Made by a program: the position numbers and the translations under genes. 64,000 nt of DNA from Persicobacter diffluens (GTDB lineage: Bacteria > Bacteroidota > Bacteroidia > Cytophagales > Cyclobacteriaceae), in contig NZ_BQKE01000001.1 in NCBI RefSeq assembly GCF_036244895.1, forward strand, positions 2,418,001 to 2,482,000. Direction: 5' to 3'. A model generated the notes under the pieces. It saw only the letters and a program-made list of their open reading frames with translations, was not told where the DNA came from and did not search any database. Shown piece by piece: positions 37,794-47,214 of this stretch. Position 1 is the first letter of the stretch; every line of letters begins with the position of its first letter.

Positions 37794-37828
37794 TAAAAGA
37801 AAACCCATCCGATTTAAAAGCGGATGGG
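37794..37828 (-). terminator. orphan terminator-like hairpin between repeats
   Basis: The stem CCCATCCG / CGGATGGG (37804-37811 and 37821-37828) reads into TTTTCTTTT on the minus strand. No gene ends directly before it; it may be a back-up terminator for the GH43 gene or end a transcript from the repeat. Confidence 0.5.
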
Positions 37829-37842
37829 CTAAACTGCAACCA

Positions 37843-38071
37843 ATAAGCCGAATGCTGCATCCGTAAATCTTTGGAAAGCAGCAAGGCGGGAAAGTGAAGG
37901 AATAGTTCCTTATTCCGAATTTTTTCTAAGAAAGCAGAGGAATAAGGAGCAAGCCTGCCCCAATTTGGGCTACTAACAACCACAGAAAAATAGCTGTAAT
38001 TAAAAGTATGCGCTTGTTTAAAAGCAGATTGGGCCGATCCCATAAATTCAGCAGTGAATAAATCGAGTTAA
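37843..38071 (+). repeat. TTAA-element copy 9
   Basis: A 229-bp, moderately diverged copy: ATAAGCCGAATGCTGC at the left, the GGCGGGAAAGTGAAGGAATAG block, CCCCAATTTGGGC, and GTGAATAAATCGAGTTAA at the right. Confidence 0.8.
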
Positions 38072-38098
38072 AGCCGGCGCTGCATCATTTGGATAAAA

Positions 38099-38127
38099 CG
38101 AAAAAGCGCGTGTTCAAAACACGCGCT
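38099..38127 (-). terminator. terminator of the GH43 gene
   Basis: A perfect stem AGCGCGTGTT / AACACGCGCT with a CAA loop (38105-38127), followed on the minus strand by five T, 16 bp past the stop codon. Confidence 0.85.
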
Positions 38128-38142
38128 AAAGCGGATCATTTA

Positions 38143-39948
38143 TTATTTCACTAAAACGGGCTTCGTTTTTTCAGAAATACCATGCTCATTAAAAGATTCA
38201 ATAGAGAAATAATAATCGGTTCCATTATCCAAAGATGGAATCTTAAGGGAGTTTTCATTATAAACCATCCAGGATTGGTATAGCTTATCCGGTGCAATAC
38301 CCCAGCGAATGTTATAGCCTTGCGCTCCTTTAACGGCATCCCAACTCATCTCTACTTCTCTTGGGTCTTTGCTTCTGTCCAATTGGAAATTACGTACCTT
38401 AGCCGGTAATTTTCCGCTACCTTTTCCAAATACCCGAAATTCGGACATCGCGAAATTTGGCGTAGGCACCGCAATATTGTTATACCTTACATAGCGTGCC
38501 TTAACAGGGGATTTCAGTTGCACATATTCATTGGGCACATCTTTCCAATTATTAGATTTATCTACAATGGTTTTCCATTCCTTACCATCCAATGAAGTCT
38601 CCACGGTGTAACGGTGATGCATATTTTCCGGTCTACCAAAAAGCATGGACTCATGATCATGGAAATTAATTTGTAGGGCATAAATATCCCCGGCCTGCTC
38701 AAGGTCTAGCTCCACAAATTGCGCCGCATCATTCGCTTCCGCTACCCAATATGATTTAGAGTTCTCATCCGTCAGCGTTGAAACATACAATGCTCCATTT
38801 TCCTGGCGAGTTTGTAAAGTATCAATGATATAGTCACCATCAGTTGCGGTGGATTTATTGATCTCAATCAAAGAAGAGGCTACTTTGGCAGGCTTATTAT
38901 AGGACAGCAACATCCAGCCGGTAAATTCCCCTGCCTTGGGGTGATCCGCCCCATAGCGTGGATAATCTCCATACTCCGTATTGGAATACATGAGCCCGTC
39001 CTGATCGAAATAGGTAGGGAACATGCACAGGCGGCGTTCCCAGTGGGAATTAGAAGCTAAAGCCATAGAAGCAAAATGCCAATATTGATCATGTTTGTCC
39101 TTCATGGTGGTACCATGCCCAGAACCATTGATAAAGCCTCCAGGCTTCATACACATCGGGTTATTCGGAGCGTATTCCCAAGGGCCAAGCGGACTGTCTG
39201 CCATATAATAACCGTCCGCATAAACGTTAAATTGCGTTCCCGGAGCAGCATATTGCAGGTAGTATTTACCGTTGTGCTTGGTCATGGCCGGGCCTTCAAT
39301 ATAGCCTTCTTTCAGGGTCGGGTGGAAATTATTCTCCCCGAAGCGTTCCCAACCATGGTTTTCCTCATCCAGATTATACAACTCATGGATTTCTTCTCCA
39401 GGCACAAAGCGCTTTTGCTTATCTAATTCGCGCGCACGAATGGGGTAAATATTAGAAGATCCCCAATAGATATAAGCGGATTCATCATCGTCAATGAAAA
39501 ATTCCGGATCCTGCAGGTTATTCAGGATGGTAACACCGGCATCCCACTTTCCTTTTTTTGGGTCATCAGTGGATAGTAAAACCATGTTTCCGGAAGGGTT
39601 ACCGGTCACATACAATAAGGAATCTTTATAATTGAAGGCCGTGGGCGCATTTGAGCCCTGAAAATACCAGTTCTCAGGCTTAATGAAGTCCCAACTTACC
39701 AAATCCTTGGAATGCCAGTAGCCCATAGATCGGGTAACGAACAAATAATATTCTCCGCGGAATTCTACCGCCGCAGGATCTGCCCCGGAACGGTAAGAGA
39801 TGTCGCGAACGGAATTGTAAATCATATAGGTGTAATCCACATTCAGAGGATTACAATACGTTTGATCCTGAGCTTGTACCTCCGTGAGACTGCTCATGCC
39901 TAGCAGTACAGAGACCGCAAGGCTCATTCTTTTTAACCAATTTTTCAA
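38143..39948 (-). CDS. GH43-family glycoside hydrolase with discoidin and FN3 domains
   Basis: A 601-residue secreted enzyme. Signal peptide (MKNWLKRMSLAVSVLLG, cleaved near VQAQ), then a five-bladed GH43 propeller with the expected acids: base SGADPAAV (Asp57), pKa modulator LQDPEFF (Asp147), acid YIEGPAM (Glu218). Residues about 370-510 form an F5/8-type (discoidin) carbohydrate-binding domain (SYWVAEANDAAQFVELDL, VKARYVRYNNI), and 515-600 an FN3 domain. The start is TTG at 39948, as no ATG lies upstream in frame and the next ATG (39927) would lose the basic n-region. It is the last gene of the locus, 27 bp after the esterase. Linkage specificity is not predictable. Confidence 0.82.
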   Translation of the reverse strand: MKNWLKRMSLAVSVLLGMSSLTEVQAQDQTYCNPLNVDYTYMIYNSVRDISYRSGADPAAVEFRGEYYLFVTRSMGYWHSKDLVSWDFIKPENWYFQGSNAPTAFNYKDSLLYVTGNPSGNMVLLSTDDPKKGKWDAGVTILNNLQDPEFFIDDDESAYIYWGSSNIYPIRARELDKQKRFVPGEEIHELYNLDEENHGWERFGENNFHPTLKEGYIEGPAMTKHNGKYYLQYAAPGTQFNVYADGYYMADSPLGPWEYAPNNPMCMKPGGFINGSGHGTTMKDKHDQYWHFASMALASNSHWERRLCMFPTYFDQDGLMYSNTEYGDYPRYGADHPKAGEFTGWMLLSYNKPAKVASSLIEINKSTATDGDYIIDTLQTRQENGALYVSTLTDENSKSYWVAEANDAAQFVELDLEQAGDIYALQINFHDHESMLFGRPENMHHRYTVETSLDGKEWKTIVDKSNNWKDVPNEYVQLKSPVKARYVRYNNIAVPTPNFAMSEFRVFGKGSGKLPAKVRNFQLDRSKDPREVEMSWDAVKGAQGYNIRWGIAPDKLYQSWMVYNENSLKIPSLDNGTDYYFSIESFNEHGISEKTKPVLVK

Positions 39949-39975
39949 AATATATGCAATTATATATGATATAAA

Positions 39976-40854
39976 CTATTTTTTATATTCAAATAACCAG
40001 TCCATAAGCCCGGGCTCCTGAAACATGGTATCATTCCAAGGGCCATGTCCAAGCCCCGGATAGGTATCCAATTTCACGCTTATTCCGGCAGCCTTTAGCG
40101 CCTCATACATTCTTAATGAGTAACTGTAGTCCACCACATTGTCCGCATCTCCATGCATCAATCTAAAGGCCATATGAGGAAGCTTTTCTGCGATATCCGC
40201 CGGATTACCTCCACCAGACATAAAATAACCTGCTGCAAAAGTGTCCGGCATTCGATAGGCCAGCTCAAAGGCTGTCATCGCTCCCATAGATATACCCCCC
40301 ACATAGCAACGACTTTGATCTATGTAGCCGCTTCTTTTGGTGAAATCGGCCACAAAATCCATCAGCAATTGTAAGTCTTTGTTGGCGGCTTTTTGATATT
40401 GCCAGTACCACTGCGTTTTGGCATTGCCATATTGTTCCTCTGCTGTTCCGGGCATCACCTTGGAGTCCCAGCGCGTGCCCAGGGGACACTGCGGAAATAC
40501 CACTATGGCAGGATGCGCTTTCCGGAAAGCGGAATCAAGAAAAAATGCACCACCATTGTTGAGTTGGCTGGCATTATTATTTCCACGCTCCCCCATTCCA
40601 TGAATCATCAATACCAGGGGATAGGATTTCTGAGGATTAAAATTATCAGGAAACAAGATGCGGTATTGCAGGCTATCTTTTCCCTGAACAAATACTTTTC
40701 GCTGATAATGATCCAGCGGTTTGGTCACCACAGCAGGATAACTTTTATAGTCGGTTGAAGGCTGAATAATTTGCGCCTGTACCGAATGGGGCTTTCCAAT
40801 GGTGAGCCAATAGAATAATGAAAACACGAAATAAAAAGGTAAAATTGATTTCAT
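39976..40854 (-). CDS. secreted alpha/beta-hydrolase esterase
   Basis: A 292-residue protein with a signal peptide (cleavage after VQAQ). The oxyanion region is MIHGMGERGNNN, the nucleophile elbow GGISMGA (Ser189), the acid MHGDADNVV and the histidine GLGHGPWN. This is the layout of carbohydrate-esterase/PHB-depolymerase-like hydrolases that act as prolyl-oligopeptidase-fold esterases, often removing acetyl or aromatic groups from polysaccharides. Its place directly before a GH43 enzyme supports polysaccharide de-esterification. The exact ester is unknown. Confidence 0.78.
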   Translation of the reverse strand: MKSILPFYFVFSLFYWLTIGKPHSVQAQIIQPSTDYKSYPAVVTKPLDHYQRKVFVQGKDSLQYRILFPDNFNPQKSYPLVLMIHGMGERGNNNASQLNNGGAFFLDSAFRKAHPAIVVFPQCPLGTRWDSKVMPGTAEEQYGNAKTQWYWQYQKAANKDLQLLMDFVADFTKRSGYIDQSRCYVGGISMGAMTAFELAYRMPDTFAAGYFMSGGGNPADIAEKLPHMAFRLMHGDADNVVDYSYSLRMYEALKAAGISVKLDTYPGLGHGPWNDTMFQEPGLMDWLFEYKK

Positions 40855-40917
40855 AGTGTTACCGTTTGGGTGAGTAAAAAGGCAGGCTGTCTTTACCTCC
40901 AGAGGCAGTGCGCCGCA

Positions 40918-41098
40918 TTAACAGGCTCGACAACAATAAGTTTTAGGTGGCATTGCGAATTGTTTAATAGTCCAAAATTGGAGGAACTTGTATTCTACTC
41001 ATTCGGCTACTTCTTAGGCAAAAACTCAAATTTGAAAACGCTTTCATTTTTCCGCCTCTCAGTAAAATAAGAAATGAAGCATGCCTAATTCCGGTTAA
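40918..41098 (-). repeat. TTAA-element copy 10 (degenerate)
   Basis: An inverted, drifted copy. AATAGTCCAAAATTGG marks the damaged palindrome, CTTTCATTTTTCCGCC the conserved core and GCCTAATTCCGGTTAA the end. The left boundary is uncertain. It lies between the GH144 terminator and the esterase gene, so it may carry or displace the esterase promoter. Confidence 0.6.
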
Positions 41099-41141
41099 AA
41101 AACAAGAGAAGGAGGCAACCGATGGAAAACGGATTGCTTCC
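41096..41141 (-). terminator. terminator of the sulfatase-GH144 unit
   Basis: An imperfect long stem (GGAGGCAACCG / CGGATTGCTTCC, 41111-41141) is followed on the minus strand by a TTGTTTTTT run, 55 bp after the GH144 stop codon. Confidence 0.65.
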
Positions 41142-41195
41142 TTACAGCAAAGCTATACCCCTGAAAATTTACAACTAATCATTCATCTGATCAAT

Positions 41196-42794
41196 TTATT
41201 TCACCTCAATCGGCTGTCCAAATCGGGTAAAACCTAGCTTGTTTAAGCCCTTTAGAATATCCTCATTTTGCATAAAGTGCTTCCATAATAAACCGCTACG
41301 GTGGTTTTCAATCATGACCACCTGTGGTCCCTGGTCAATGGCAATATAATTTTTTCGCACCCAATCCTCTTCCCGCTTTTTATAGGTAGGATTCACTGCA
41401 TCATAGAAACCATAAATTCCGAAAGCATCTTTTCCTTCCTCGCGATACAGATATTTCAAAACCTCCATGGACTCTTCCGGCGTGTATGGCATGGACGATA
41501 TGGCCGCCGTTGGGGCAATAGTGCCTTTATCAAACTGAAAGCCCGGGGCGGAAGCTCCATAGCCGGCAGGAACAAGGTCTGAGGCCGTCAGTCCCCATAA
41601 TTTTTCCCCGTAGCCTTCCCAGCCATAAGGGTTGTCAAGACAGTAGGCCCGGTTGATCAGGGTATGGCGACGATTTTGCTCCCAATAATTCGCAAAACGA
41701 TCCGCCAGTCCACGAGGATCCAGTCCAAGGTAAGAATAATGCGCAAAGAATAACGGCCCGCCCATCTGAATGGTATTTCCCAGCGGCAGGGTCATGCCAT
41801 AATAATTTTTATAAGTCCCGAATTCCGGATTATCCCATGCTCCCCAGCCTTCCCAATAGGCTTCCGGGGCAATGGAATGCGTAGGAGAACTTTCTGCTAA
41901 AATATAGGTAATCAGGCACTCATTATAACCTTTAATTTTATGGTTCATTTTGAACTCATGCTCTTTGGACCAATGCCAGATCAACCCATTGGTGCCATTG
42001 GTATAAAAATCCCATTCCATCCCTTCCCAAAGGTCGGTGATGCGTGCTCGCAAAGCTTCCTCTTTAGGAGTAGCACCACCGAAATAGCTACGAGCGGTTA
42101 ATAGCGCCTGCGCCATAAAGGCGGATTCTACTATATCCCCACCATTGTCATACTCGGAAAAAGCTTTCAGTTCTCCACTATCATAATACCAATGGGACCA
42201 CATGCCATGAAAACGCTCGATCTCCGATAAAAATTGGGTAGCTTTCAAAAAGCGATCTACCGCCTGCTCCCGGCTTATCCAACCTCTTTCTGCCCCAACG
42301 ATCACCGCCATCAAACCAAAACCACCGCCACCAAGGGTAATTGCTGCCTTGGGGTCATGGGAGCGTTCCAGCGCCAGCCCAGAGTTCGGGGCGGCAAAGT
42401 CCCAGAAATAGTCGAAGGTATATCGCTGTACCATTTCCATGAGCTCCTCATCGGAAAAATCTTTAATCTGCGCTTCGACGATCGCAGAGGCTTGCTGGGG
42501 TTTCCCTTTTTTGAGGGGCACTACTTTGTATTCCAGGCTTAAGTTTCGCCCCAGGTCGGTGACGAAATCCAGATAGCGCGCCTCGGAAGTGGTGGCACGC
42601 AAGTCGAAGGATTCGGATCCTTTGGGTCGCGCATATATTTGGTAACTTACCTCCGCCTCTGATTGGTCCCATCGAAGGTCCACATGGCTGTCATAACCCT
42701 GTACCTGAAGGTTAATTTTGTCTTTGGCGATAGCATTCAGTGCCAAAAAAAAGGCACAGATGCAGATCAATCCTGATTGTTTCAATAAATCCAT
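41196..42794 (-). CDS. GH144-type endo-beta-1,2-glucanase family protein
   Basis: A 532-residue secreted protein: signal peptide to about residue 23 (ALNAIAKD), an FN3-like domain (residues 25-110), then an alpha/alpha-toroid of the 'glucoamylase-like' GH144 family. Family stretches are QRYTFDYFWDFAAPNSGLALERS, GGGFGLMAVIVGAERGWI, FHGMWSHWYY, YDNGGDIVESAFMAQ, YNECLITYILA and APTAAISSMPYTPEES. The founding enzyme of GH144 cuts beta-1,2-glucan to sophoro-oligosaccharides. It lies 5 bp after the sulfatase gene. Assignment to the family is from recalled motifs; activity is inferred. Confidence 0.78.
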   Translation of the reverse strand: MDLLKQSGLICICAFFLALNAIAKDKINLQVQGYDSHVDLRWDQSEAEVSYQIYARPKGSESFDLRATTSEARYLDFVTDLGRNLSLEYKVVPLKKGKPQQASAIVEAQIKDFSDEELMEMVQRYTFDYFWDFAAPNSGLALERSHDPKAAITLGGGGFGLMAVIVGAERGWISREQAVDRFLKATQFLSEIERFHGMWSHWYYDSGELKAFSEYDNGGDIVESAFMAQALLTARSYFGGATPKEEALRARITDLWEGMEWDFYTNGTNGLIWHWSKEHEFKMNHKIKGYNECLITYILAESSPTHSIAPEAYWEGWGAWDNPEFGTYKNYYGMTLPLGNTIQMGGPLFFAHYSYLGLDPRGLADRFANYWEQNRRHTLINRAYCLDNPYGWEGYGEKLWGLTASDLVPAGYGASAPGFQFDKGTIAPTAAISSMPYTPEESMEVLKYLYREEGKDAFGIYGFYDAVNPTYKKREEDWVRKNYIAIDQGPQVVMIENHRSGLLWKHFMQNEDILKGLNKLGFTRFGQPIEVK

Positions 42795-42799
42795 CCTAA

Positions 42800-44362
42800 C
42801 TATTTCAAATATTTTGGGGGAACTTGATATTGCTTTCTTAAAGAATCCAACTGCAGATGGAGTTGTTTCTGAATCTCCTGATATCCTGAGGCTCCGTAGA
42901 CATTTTTCATTTCCGAAGGGTCCTCCTGCAAATCAAATAATTCAAAATTACCATCTCTATAAAAGTCAATGAGCTTATAGCGATCGGTTTTCACGCCATC
43001 ATGAGCGCGTACACTGTGGAAACCGGGAAATTCATAAAAGTGATAATACAGGGCATTTCGCCATGGAATTTCCTCTCCTTTCATCAAAGGCAGAAAGGAT
43101 TCTCCCTGCATATCGGCTGGAATTTCCATATCGAGCATCTCCAGAAAGGTAGGCGCAAAATCAATATTCTGCGTCAGTTTGGTTACTTTAGCTTTGGGTT
43201 GATCAAGGAAAGGGTCGCGGATCAGCAATGGCATCCGGAAAGATTCCTCATACATCCACCGTTTATCAAACCAGCCATGTTCTCCGAGGAAAAAGCCCTG
43301 ATCTGAAGTGTAGACGATAATGGTATTGTCCAACAGGTCATGTTCCTGAAGGTAGTCATAGATTTCCCCCACGCTGTTGTCCACCGATTTCACGGTGGCG
43401 AGGTAATCTTGCAGATAGCGCTGTAGCTTCCACTCCGCTTTTTCTTTCTCTGTGCGAGCTGTGGTGTAATAATCGTTATTTCTATCGCGGTAAGCCTCGA
43501 GGAATTCCATTCTTTCCTTAGGCGTCATGCGGCCAAAGAATACCTGAGGCCAGCGGTCATAAAGGAGAGAATCGGAATTTACGCCCGTCACCATTTTCAG
43601 ATCATGTCCTTCATAGGCGTCCCGGTAGATATTCATTTCCTGCGTGGCTGCGGCTTTTCGTCCCTGATAATCATCAAAGAAATTATCCGGCACCGGGAAT
43701 TTCGTATTCTCAAAAAGCTTATAATACTGAGGTTCCGGCACCCAATTACGATGTGGGGCTTTGTGGTGCATCATCAGAAAAAAGGGTTTTTGAGGATCAC
43801 GCTTCTGCAGCCACTCCTTAGTAAAGCGGGTGATTAAATTCGTGACATACCCTTTCTCCTGCTGAATAGTGTCTTTGGTAATGAAGTCAGGGTTGAAATA
43901 TTCCCCCTGATCATTTAATATCTTATAATAGTCAAAACCCACCGGATCAGAGACTAAATGCCATTTCCCGATAACGGCGGTTTGGTACCCCTGCTGCTGT
44001 AGCAAATTGGGGATCGTTTGCTGATGGCCATCGAATTTAGTGCCATCGTTTTTCATCAGACCATTGATGTGGGAATGCTTACCCGTGAGGATATTGGCGC
44101 GACTAGGGCCACACAGCGAGTTAGCGCAATAATTTTGTTCGAAAAGGGTACCTTCTTCCGCCAGGCGATCAATATTTGGTGTGGGGGCTAATTTCCCGAT
44201 GGGATGTTGGTAGGCACTGATGGCCTGAACGGCATGATCATCAGACATGATGAACAGAATATTGGGGCGTTGGGACTTTTTGGAGGGCCGGGAAGTCGGC
44301 GACTGGCAAGCCATCTGGGCCAGGATCAGTAGTGTACTAAGGAGAAAAGGTCGTAAACTCAT
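42800..44362 (-). CDS. family S1 sulfatase, lipoprotein-like
   Basis: A 520-residue sulfatase. RPNILFIMSDDH gives the metal ligands, and NSLCGPSRANILTG is the formylglycine site C-x-P-S-R (Cys84), so it needs an anaerobic or FGE-type maturase not in this window. Further motifs are GKWHL, HHKAPH and YTSDQGFFLGEHGW. The ATG at 44362 gives a lipoprotein-like signal (AQMAC, Cys19). A longer frame from TTG 44413 would mask it. The GKWHL-VSDPVGFDYY region resembles N-acetylglucosamine-6-sulfatase-like members, but the substrate is uncertain. It shares a transcript with GH144. Confidence 0.88.
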   Translation of the reverse strand: MSLRPFLLSTLLILAQMACQSPTSRPSKKSQRPNILFIMSDDHAVQAISAYQHPIGKLAPTPNIDRLAEEGTLFEQNYCANSLCGPSRANILTGKHSHINGLMKNDGTKFDGHQQTIPNLLQQQGYQTAVIGKWHLVSDPVGFDYYKILNDQGEYFNPDFITKDTIQQEKGYVTNLITRFTKEWLQKRDPQKPFFLMMHHKAPHRNWVPEPQYYKLFENTKFPVPDNFFDDYQGRKAAATQEMNIYRDAYEGHDLKMVTGVNSDSLLYDRWPQVFFGRMTPKERMEFLEAYRDRNNDYYTTARTEKEKAEWKLQRYLQDYLATVKSVDNSVGEIYDYLQEHDLLDNTIIVYTSDQGFFLGEHGWFDKRWMYEESFRMPLLIRDPFLDQPKAKVTKLTQNIDFAPTFLEMLDMEIPADMQGESFLPLMKGEEIPWRNALYYHFYEFPGFHSVRAHDGVKTDRYKLIDFYRDGNFELFDLQEDPSEMKNVYGASGYQEIQKQLHLQLDSLRKQYQVPPKYLK

Positions 44363-44463
44363 TTTTCGATAGGATAAATTTTTGACTGAATATTCCGATA
44401 GATCCCAAGGCAATCATTTCCCCAAAATCCTCAAGATGCAAAACAACTTTTCCGGCTCCACAG

Positions 44464-44740
44464 TTAGCCCGAATTATACATCTTCACGATTAACCAACTC
44501 GCAAAAGGGCTCTTTACTAATGCATTACAGCTATTTTTTCGGTTAAATAATGGGCCAAATCCAGGGGAGCTTACCTTTTCGCATTTTTTTGCCCTCCCGG
44601 TAAAATCCTGAAGAATAAGGAGAAAGCAAGCCTGCCCAAATTTGGGCTATTAAATAAATCAAAGTAAATAAATTGTAATGGACTGAAATTAAGTTACTTG
44701 TGATCAGTTAATAAATATGGCGGTGAATAATTCGGCTTAG
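44464..44740 (+). repeat. TTAA-element copy 11
   Basis: About 277 bp: TTAGCCCGAATTATACATC at the left, a scrambled left half with extra DNA, then the clean GAATAAGGAGAAAGCAAG, CCCAAATTTGGGC and GGTGAATAATTCGGCTTAG at the right. It separates the GH3 terminator from the sulfatase promoter region. Confidence 0.75.
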
Positions 44741-44782
44741 GCAGCAGACAAAAGGGTTCTTTTTCTTGTAGAAACTTGTAGG

Positions 44783-44816
44783 AAAAAGGTTGCCTGAAGC
44801 CTTAGGCCTCAGGCAA
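44783..44816 (-). terminator. terminator of the SusC-SusD-GH3 unit
   Basis: A long stem GTTGCCTGA-GCC / GGC-TCAGGCAAC (44789-44816) followed on the minus strand by five T, immediately after the GH3 stop codon. Confidence 0.85.
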
Positions 44817-44823
44817 CGATTAT

Positions 44824-47157
44824 TTATTGAAAGCTGAAAGTAGCATATTGGCTTTGGTCATCAGAACTTTTGGAAATCCAAAGTTCAAATTCTCCTGCCT
44901 CCACTATTTTCTCTTTATCTAATCCAATGAAAGCGATCATTTCCTCATCAATGGTGAATTTCACCTGACGACGCTCCCCTTTTTTCAGGGCAATTTTTTC
45001 AAAAGCTTTCAATTCTTTTACCGGACGGGTAACGGAAGCCACCTTATCATGAATGTAAAGCTGGACAATTTCCTCTCCATCCATATCACCGGTGTTGGTA
45101 ATATCAATGCTGGCTTCTATGCTTCCACCTTTGGAGAAAGCAGACTCACTCAATTGCAAATTGCTATACTCAAAATTGGTATAAGACAATCCATGGCCAA
45201 AGGCATATAATGGCGTATTGGCTACATCAATATAATTGGAACGATAATCCGCCGGAGCCTGATCATTGAAAGGACGACCGGTATTCTTTTGATTATAGAA
45301 AATTGGCACCTGCCCTACATTGCGAGGGAAAGTCATCACCAATTTTGCGGAAGGATTATAATCTCCGGAGATAATATCCGCCACAGCGTTTCCGGCCATC
45401 AGACCAGGATACCAGGCTTCCACAATCGCATCAACATTTTCGGCTTCCCAGGATAAATCCAATGGACGACCATTGAATAACACCAAAACAATCGGCTTTC
45501 CGGTTTTCTTCAACGCTTTCAATAAGGCACGCTGGTTACCAGGCAAAGTGATATCTGAGCGACTTGCCGCCTCTCCTGACCAGTGGTAGTTTTCCCCCAT
45601 GGCTACCAATACCACATCACTTTTCTCTGCGGCTTCCACAGCAGCGGCAAAACCTTCTTCACTTGGCTCAGCTACGGCTACTTTTTGCGTCACCGGATCA
45701 ATTAACGGAAGATCTGTCCCTTTGGCATAAGTGAATTTCACCTTTGATTTCTTGTATTTCGCATCCAAGCCTTCTTTTACCGTAACGGATTTACTACGAT
45801 CACCCTTGATGGCCCACTCGCCGTTTAAGCTTTCACGCTCATTGATAAAAGGACCGATCAAAGCTACTTTTTTCGCTTCCTCTTTTTTCAAAGGCAAAAC
45901 ATTGTGGTCATTTTTCAACAACACCATGGACTCTTGCGCTGCCTCCAATGCCAAATCCACGAATTTATCATTCATCAACACCTCTTGCTCGCGCATGGCA
46001 TCACAATAACGGTAAGGATCGTCGAACAAGCCTAGCAAAAATTTCATCTCCAAAATACGCGCTACGGCTACATCAATTTGGCCTTCAGAAATTTTACCTT
46101 CTTCCACCAAAGCTTTTAAGTGCGCCACAAAAGCCTCACTGATCATGTCCATATCAATACCTGCTTCCAAAGCCAACTGTGCACCATGCTTCAGGTCCTG
46201 AGCATAGCCGTGCGCAATCAACTCCAAAATGGCCGTATAATCCGTTACCACCAAGCCATTGAAATTCCAGGAATCACGCAAGATGTTTTTATATAAATAC
46301 TTATTGGCCGTGGCCGGAACACCGTTCAGGTCATTGAAGGAAGTCATGAAAGAACCTACGCCTTCCTCAATAGCAGCCTGGAATGGAGGGAAATATGTTT
46401 CGTGCAATTGCTGTTCTGAGATATCGGTCGAGTTATAATCGCGACCGGCCTGAGCAGCTCCGTATCCGACAAAGTGTTTCGCCGTGGCAATCAGGGTATT
46501 ATTCTGGCTCAGGTCACTCGGGTTTTCAATCCCCTGAAAACCTTTTACTCTGGCGCGCGCAACTTCTGTGCCCAGGAAAACATCCTCTCCGGCACCTTCC
46601 ATTACCCGTCCCCAACGAGGGTCAAAAGACATATCAATCATCGGGGCGAAGTTCCAGGCCACACCAGAAGCTGTCGCCTCCTCGGCAGCAGCACGTGCTG
46701 TGCGCTCCATAAGATCCAGGTTCCAGGAACAAGCTTCCGCCAATGGAATAGGAAATGTGGTTTCCAATCCATGAATAACATCCGCAGCGAAAAGCATTGG
46801 AATCTTCAATCGGGAATACTTCATATTTTGCTCTTGCAACATGCGTACGTTCTCTGCTCCAAAAGCATTAAAAGTACTACCGATCATCCCTTTTTTCAGG
46901 TAAAGCCCGGACTGATTATCCGCTACTTCTCCGGTAGGAGCAAAGTTGGCAGAATACTGATTCATCTGCCCAATCTTTTCATCCAGAGTCATCATGGACA
47001 AAAGGGAATCCACTTTGAACTCTACCTGCTCATCCCCACTATAGCTTTTCCAACCGGGAATTTTATCAGTATCAGCAGCCTGAACAAAAGAGGCGCTCAC
47101 CACTGCACCGATCAGAATAGCTGATTTTTTCCAATTTATAAATTTCATTAGACTCAT
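44824..47157 (-). CDS. bglX: GH3 beta-glucosidase, BglX-like, secreted
   Basis: A 777-residue enzyme with a signal peptide (cleaved near SFVQA, residue ~27). The GH3 N-domain contains KHFVGYG (about 227) and the nucleophile in GLVVTDYTAI (Asp306). The C-domain has VVLVAMGENYHWSGEAASRSDI with the acid/base region, and the FN3-like tail (NTGDMDGEEIVQLYI) completes the BglX layout. It releases glucose from the non-reducing ends of beta-gluco-oligosaccharides in the periplasm. Next to GH144 and SusCD it may process sophoro-oligosaccharides, as some Bacteroides GH3 enzymes do. ATG 47148 is an alternative start. Confidence 0.9.
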   Translation of the reverse strand: MSLMKFINWKKSAILIGAVVSASFVQAADTDKIPGWKSYSGDEQVEFKVDSLLSMMTLDEKIGQMNQYSANFAPTGEVADNQSGLYLKKGMIGSTFNAFGAENVRMLQEQNMKYSRLKIPMLFAADVIHGLETTFPIPLAEACSWNLDLMERTARAAAEEATASGVAWNFAPMIDMSFDPRWGRVMEGAGEDVFLGTEVARARVKGFQGIENPSDLSQNNTLIATAKHFVGYGAAQAGRDYNSTDISEQQLHETYFPPFQAAIEEGVGSFMTSFNDLNGVPATANKYLYKNILRDSWNFNGLVVTDYTAILELIAHGYAQDLKHGAQLALEAGIDMDMISEAFVAHLKALVEEGKISEGQIDVAVARILEMKFLLGLFDDPYRYCDAMREQEVLMNDKFVDLALEAAQESMVLLKNDHNVLPLKKEEAKKVALIGPFINERESLNGEWAIKGDRSKSVTVKEGLDAKYKKSKVKFTYAKGTDLPLIDPVTQKVAVAEPSEEGFAAAVEAAEKSDVVLVAMGENYHWSGEAASRSDITLPGNQRALLKALKKTGKPIVLVLFNGRPLDLSWEAENVDAIVEAWYPGLMAGNAVADIISGDYNPSAKLVMTFPRNVGQVPIFYNQKNTGRPFNDQAPADYRSNYIDVANTPLYAFGHGLSYTNFEYSNLQLSESAFSKGGSIEASIDITNTGDMDGEEIVQLYIHDKVASVTRPVKELKAFEKIALKKGERRQVKFTIDEEMIAFIGLDKEKIVEAGEFELWISKSSDDQSQYATFSFQ

Positions 47158-47186
47158 CTTTTCGTTCCTATTTTTTTCAAATAATA

Positions 47187-47209
47187 TTTTGGGGGACGTG
47201 CCCCCAAAA
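47187..47209. other. GC stem-loop between susD and the GH3 gene
   Basis: TTTTGGGGG / CCCCCAAAA around an ACGTG loop: a 9-bp stem that is symmetrical in both directions. The minus strand has no T-run after it, only CCCCCAAAATATT, so it is not a standard terminator for susD. Confidence 0.6.
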
Positions 47210-47214
47210 AACGA

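Noticed and set aside
47187..47209. Calling this stem a terminator of susD
   Set aside because: No T-run on the minus strand; kept as a stem-loop only.
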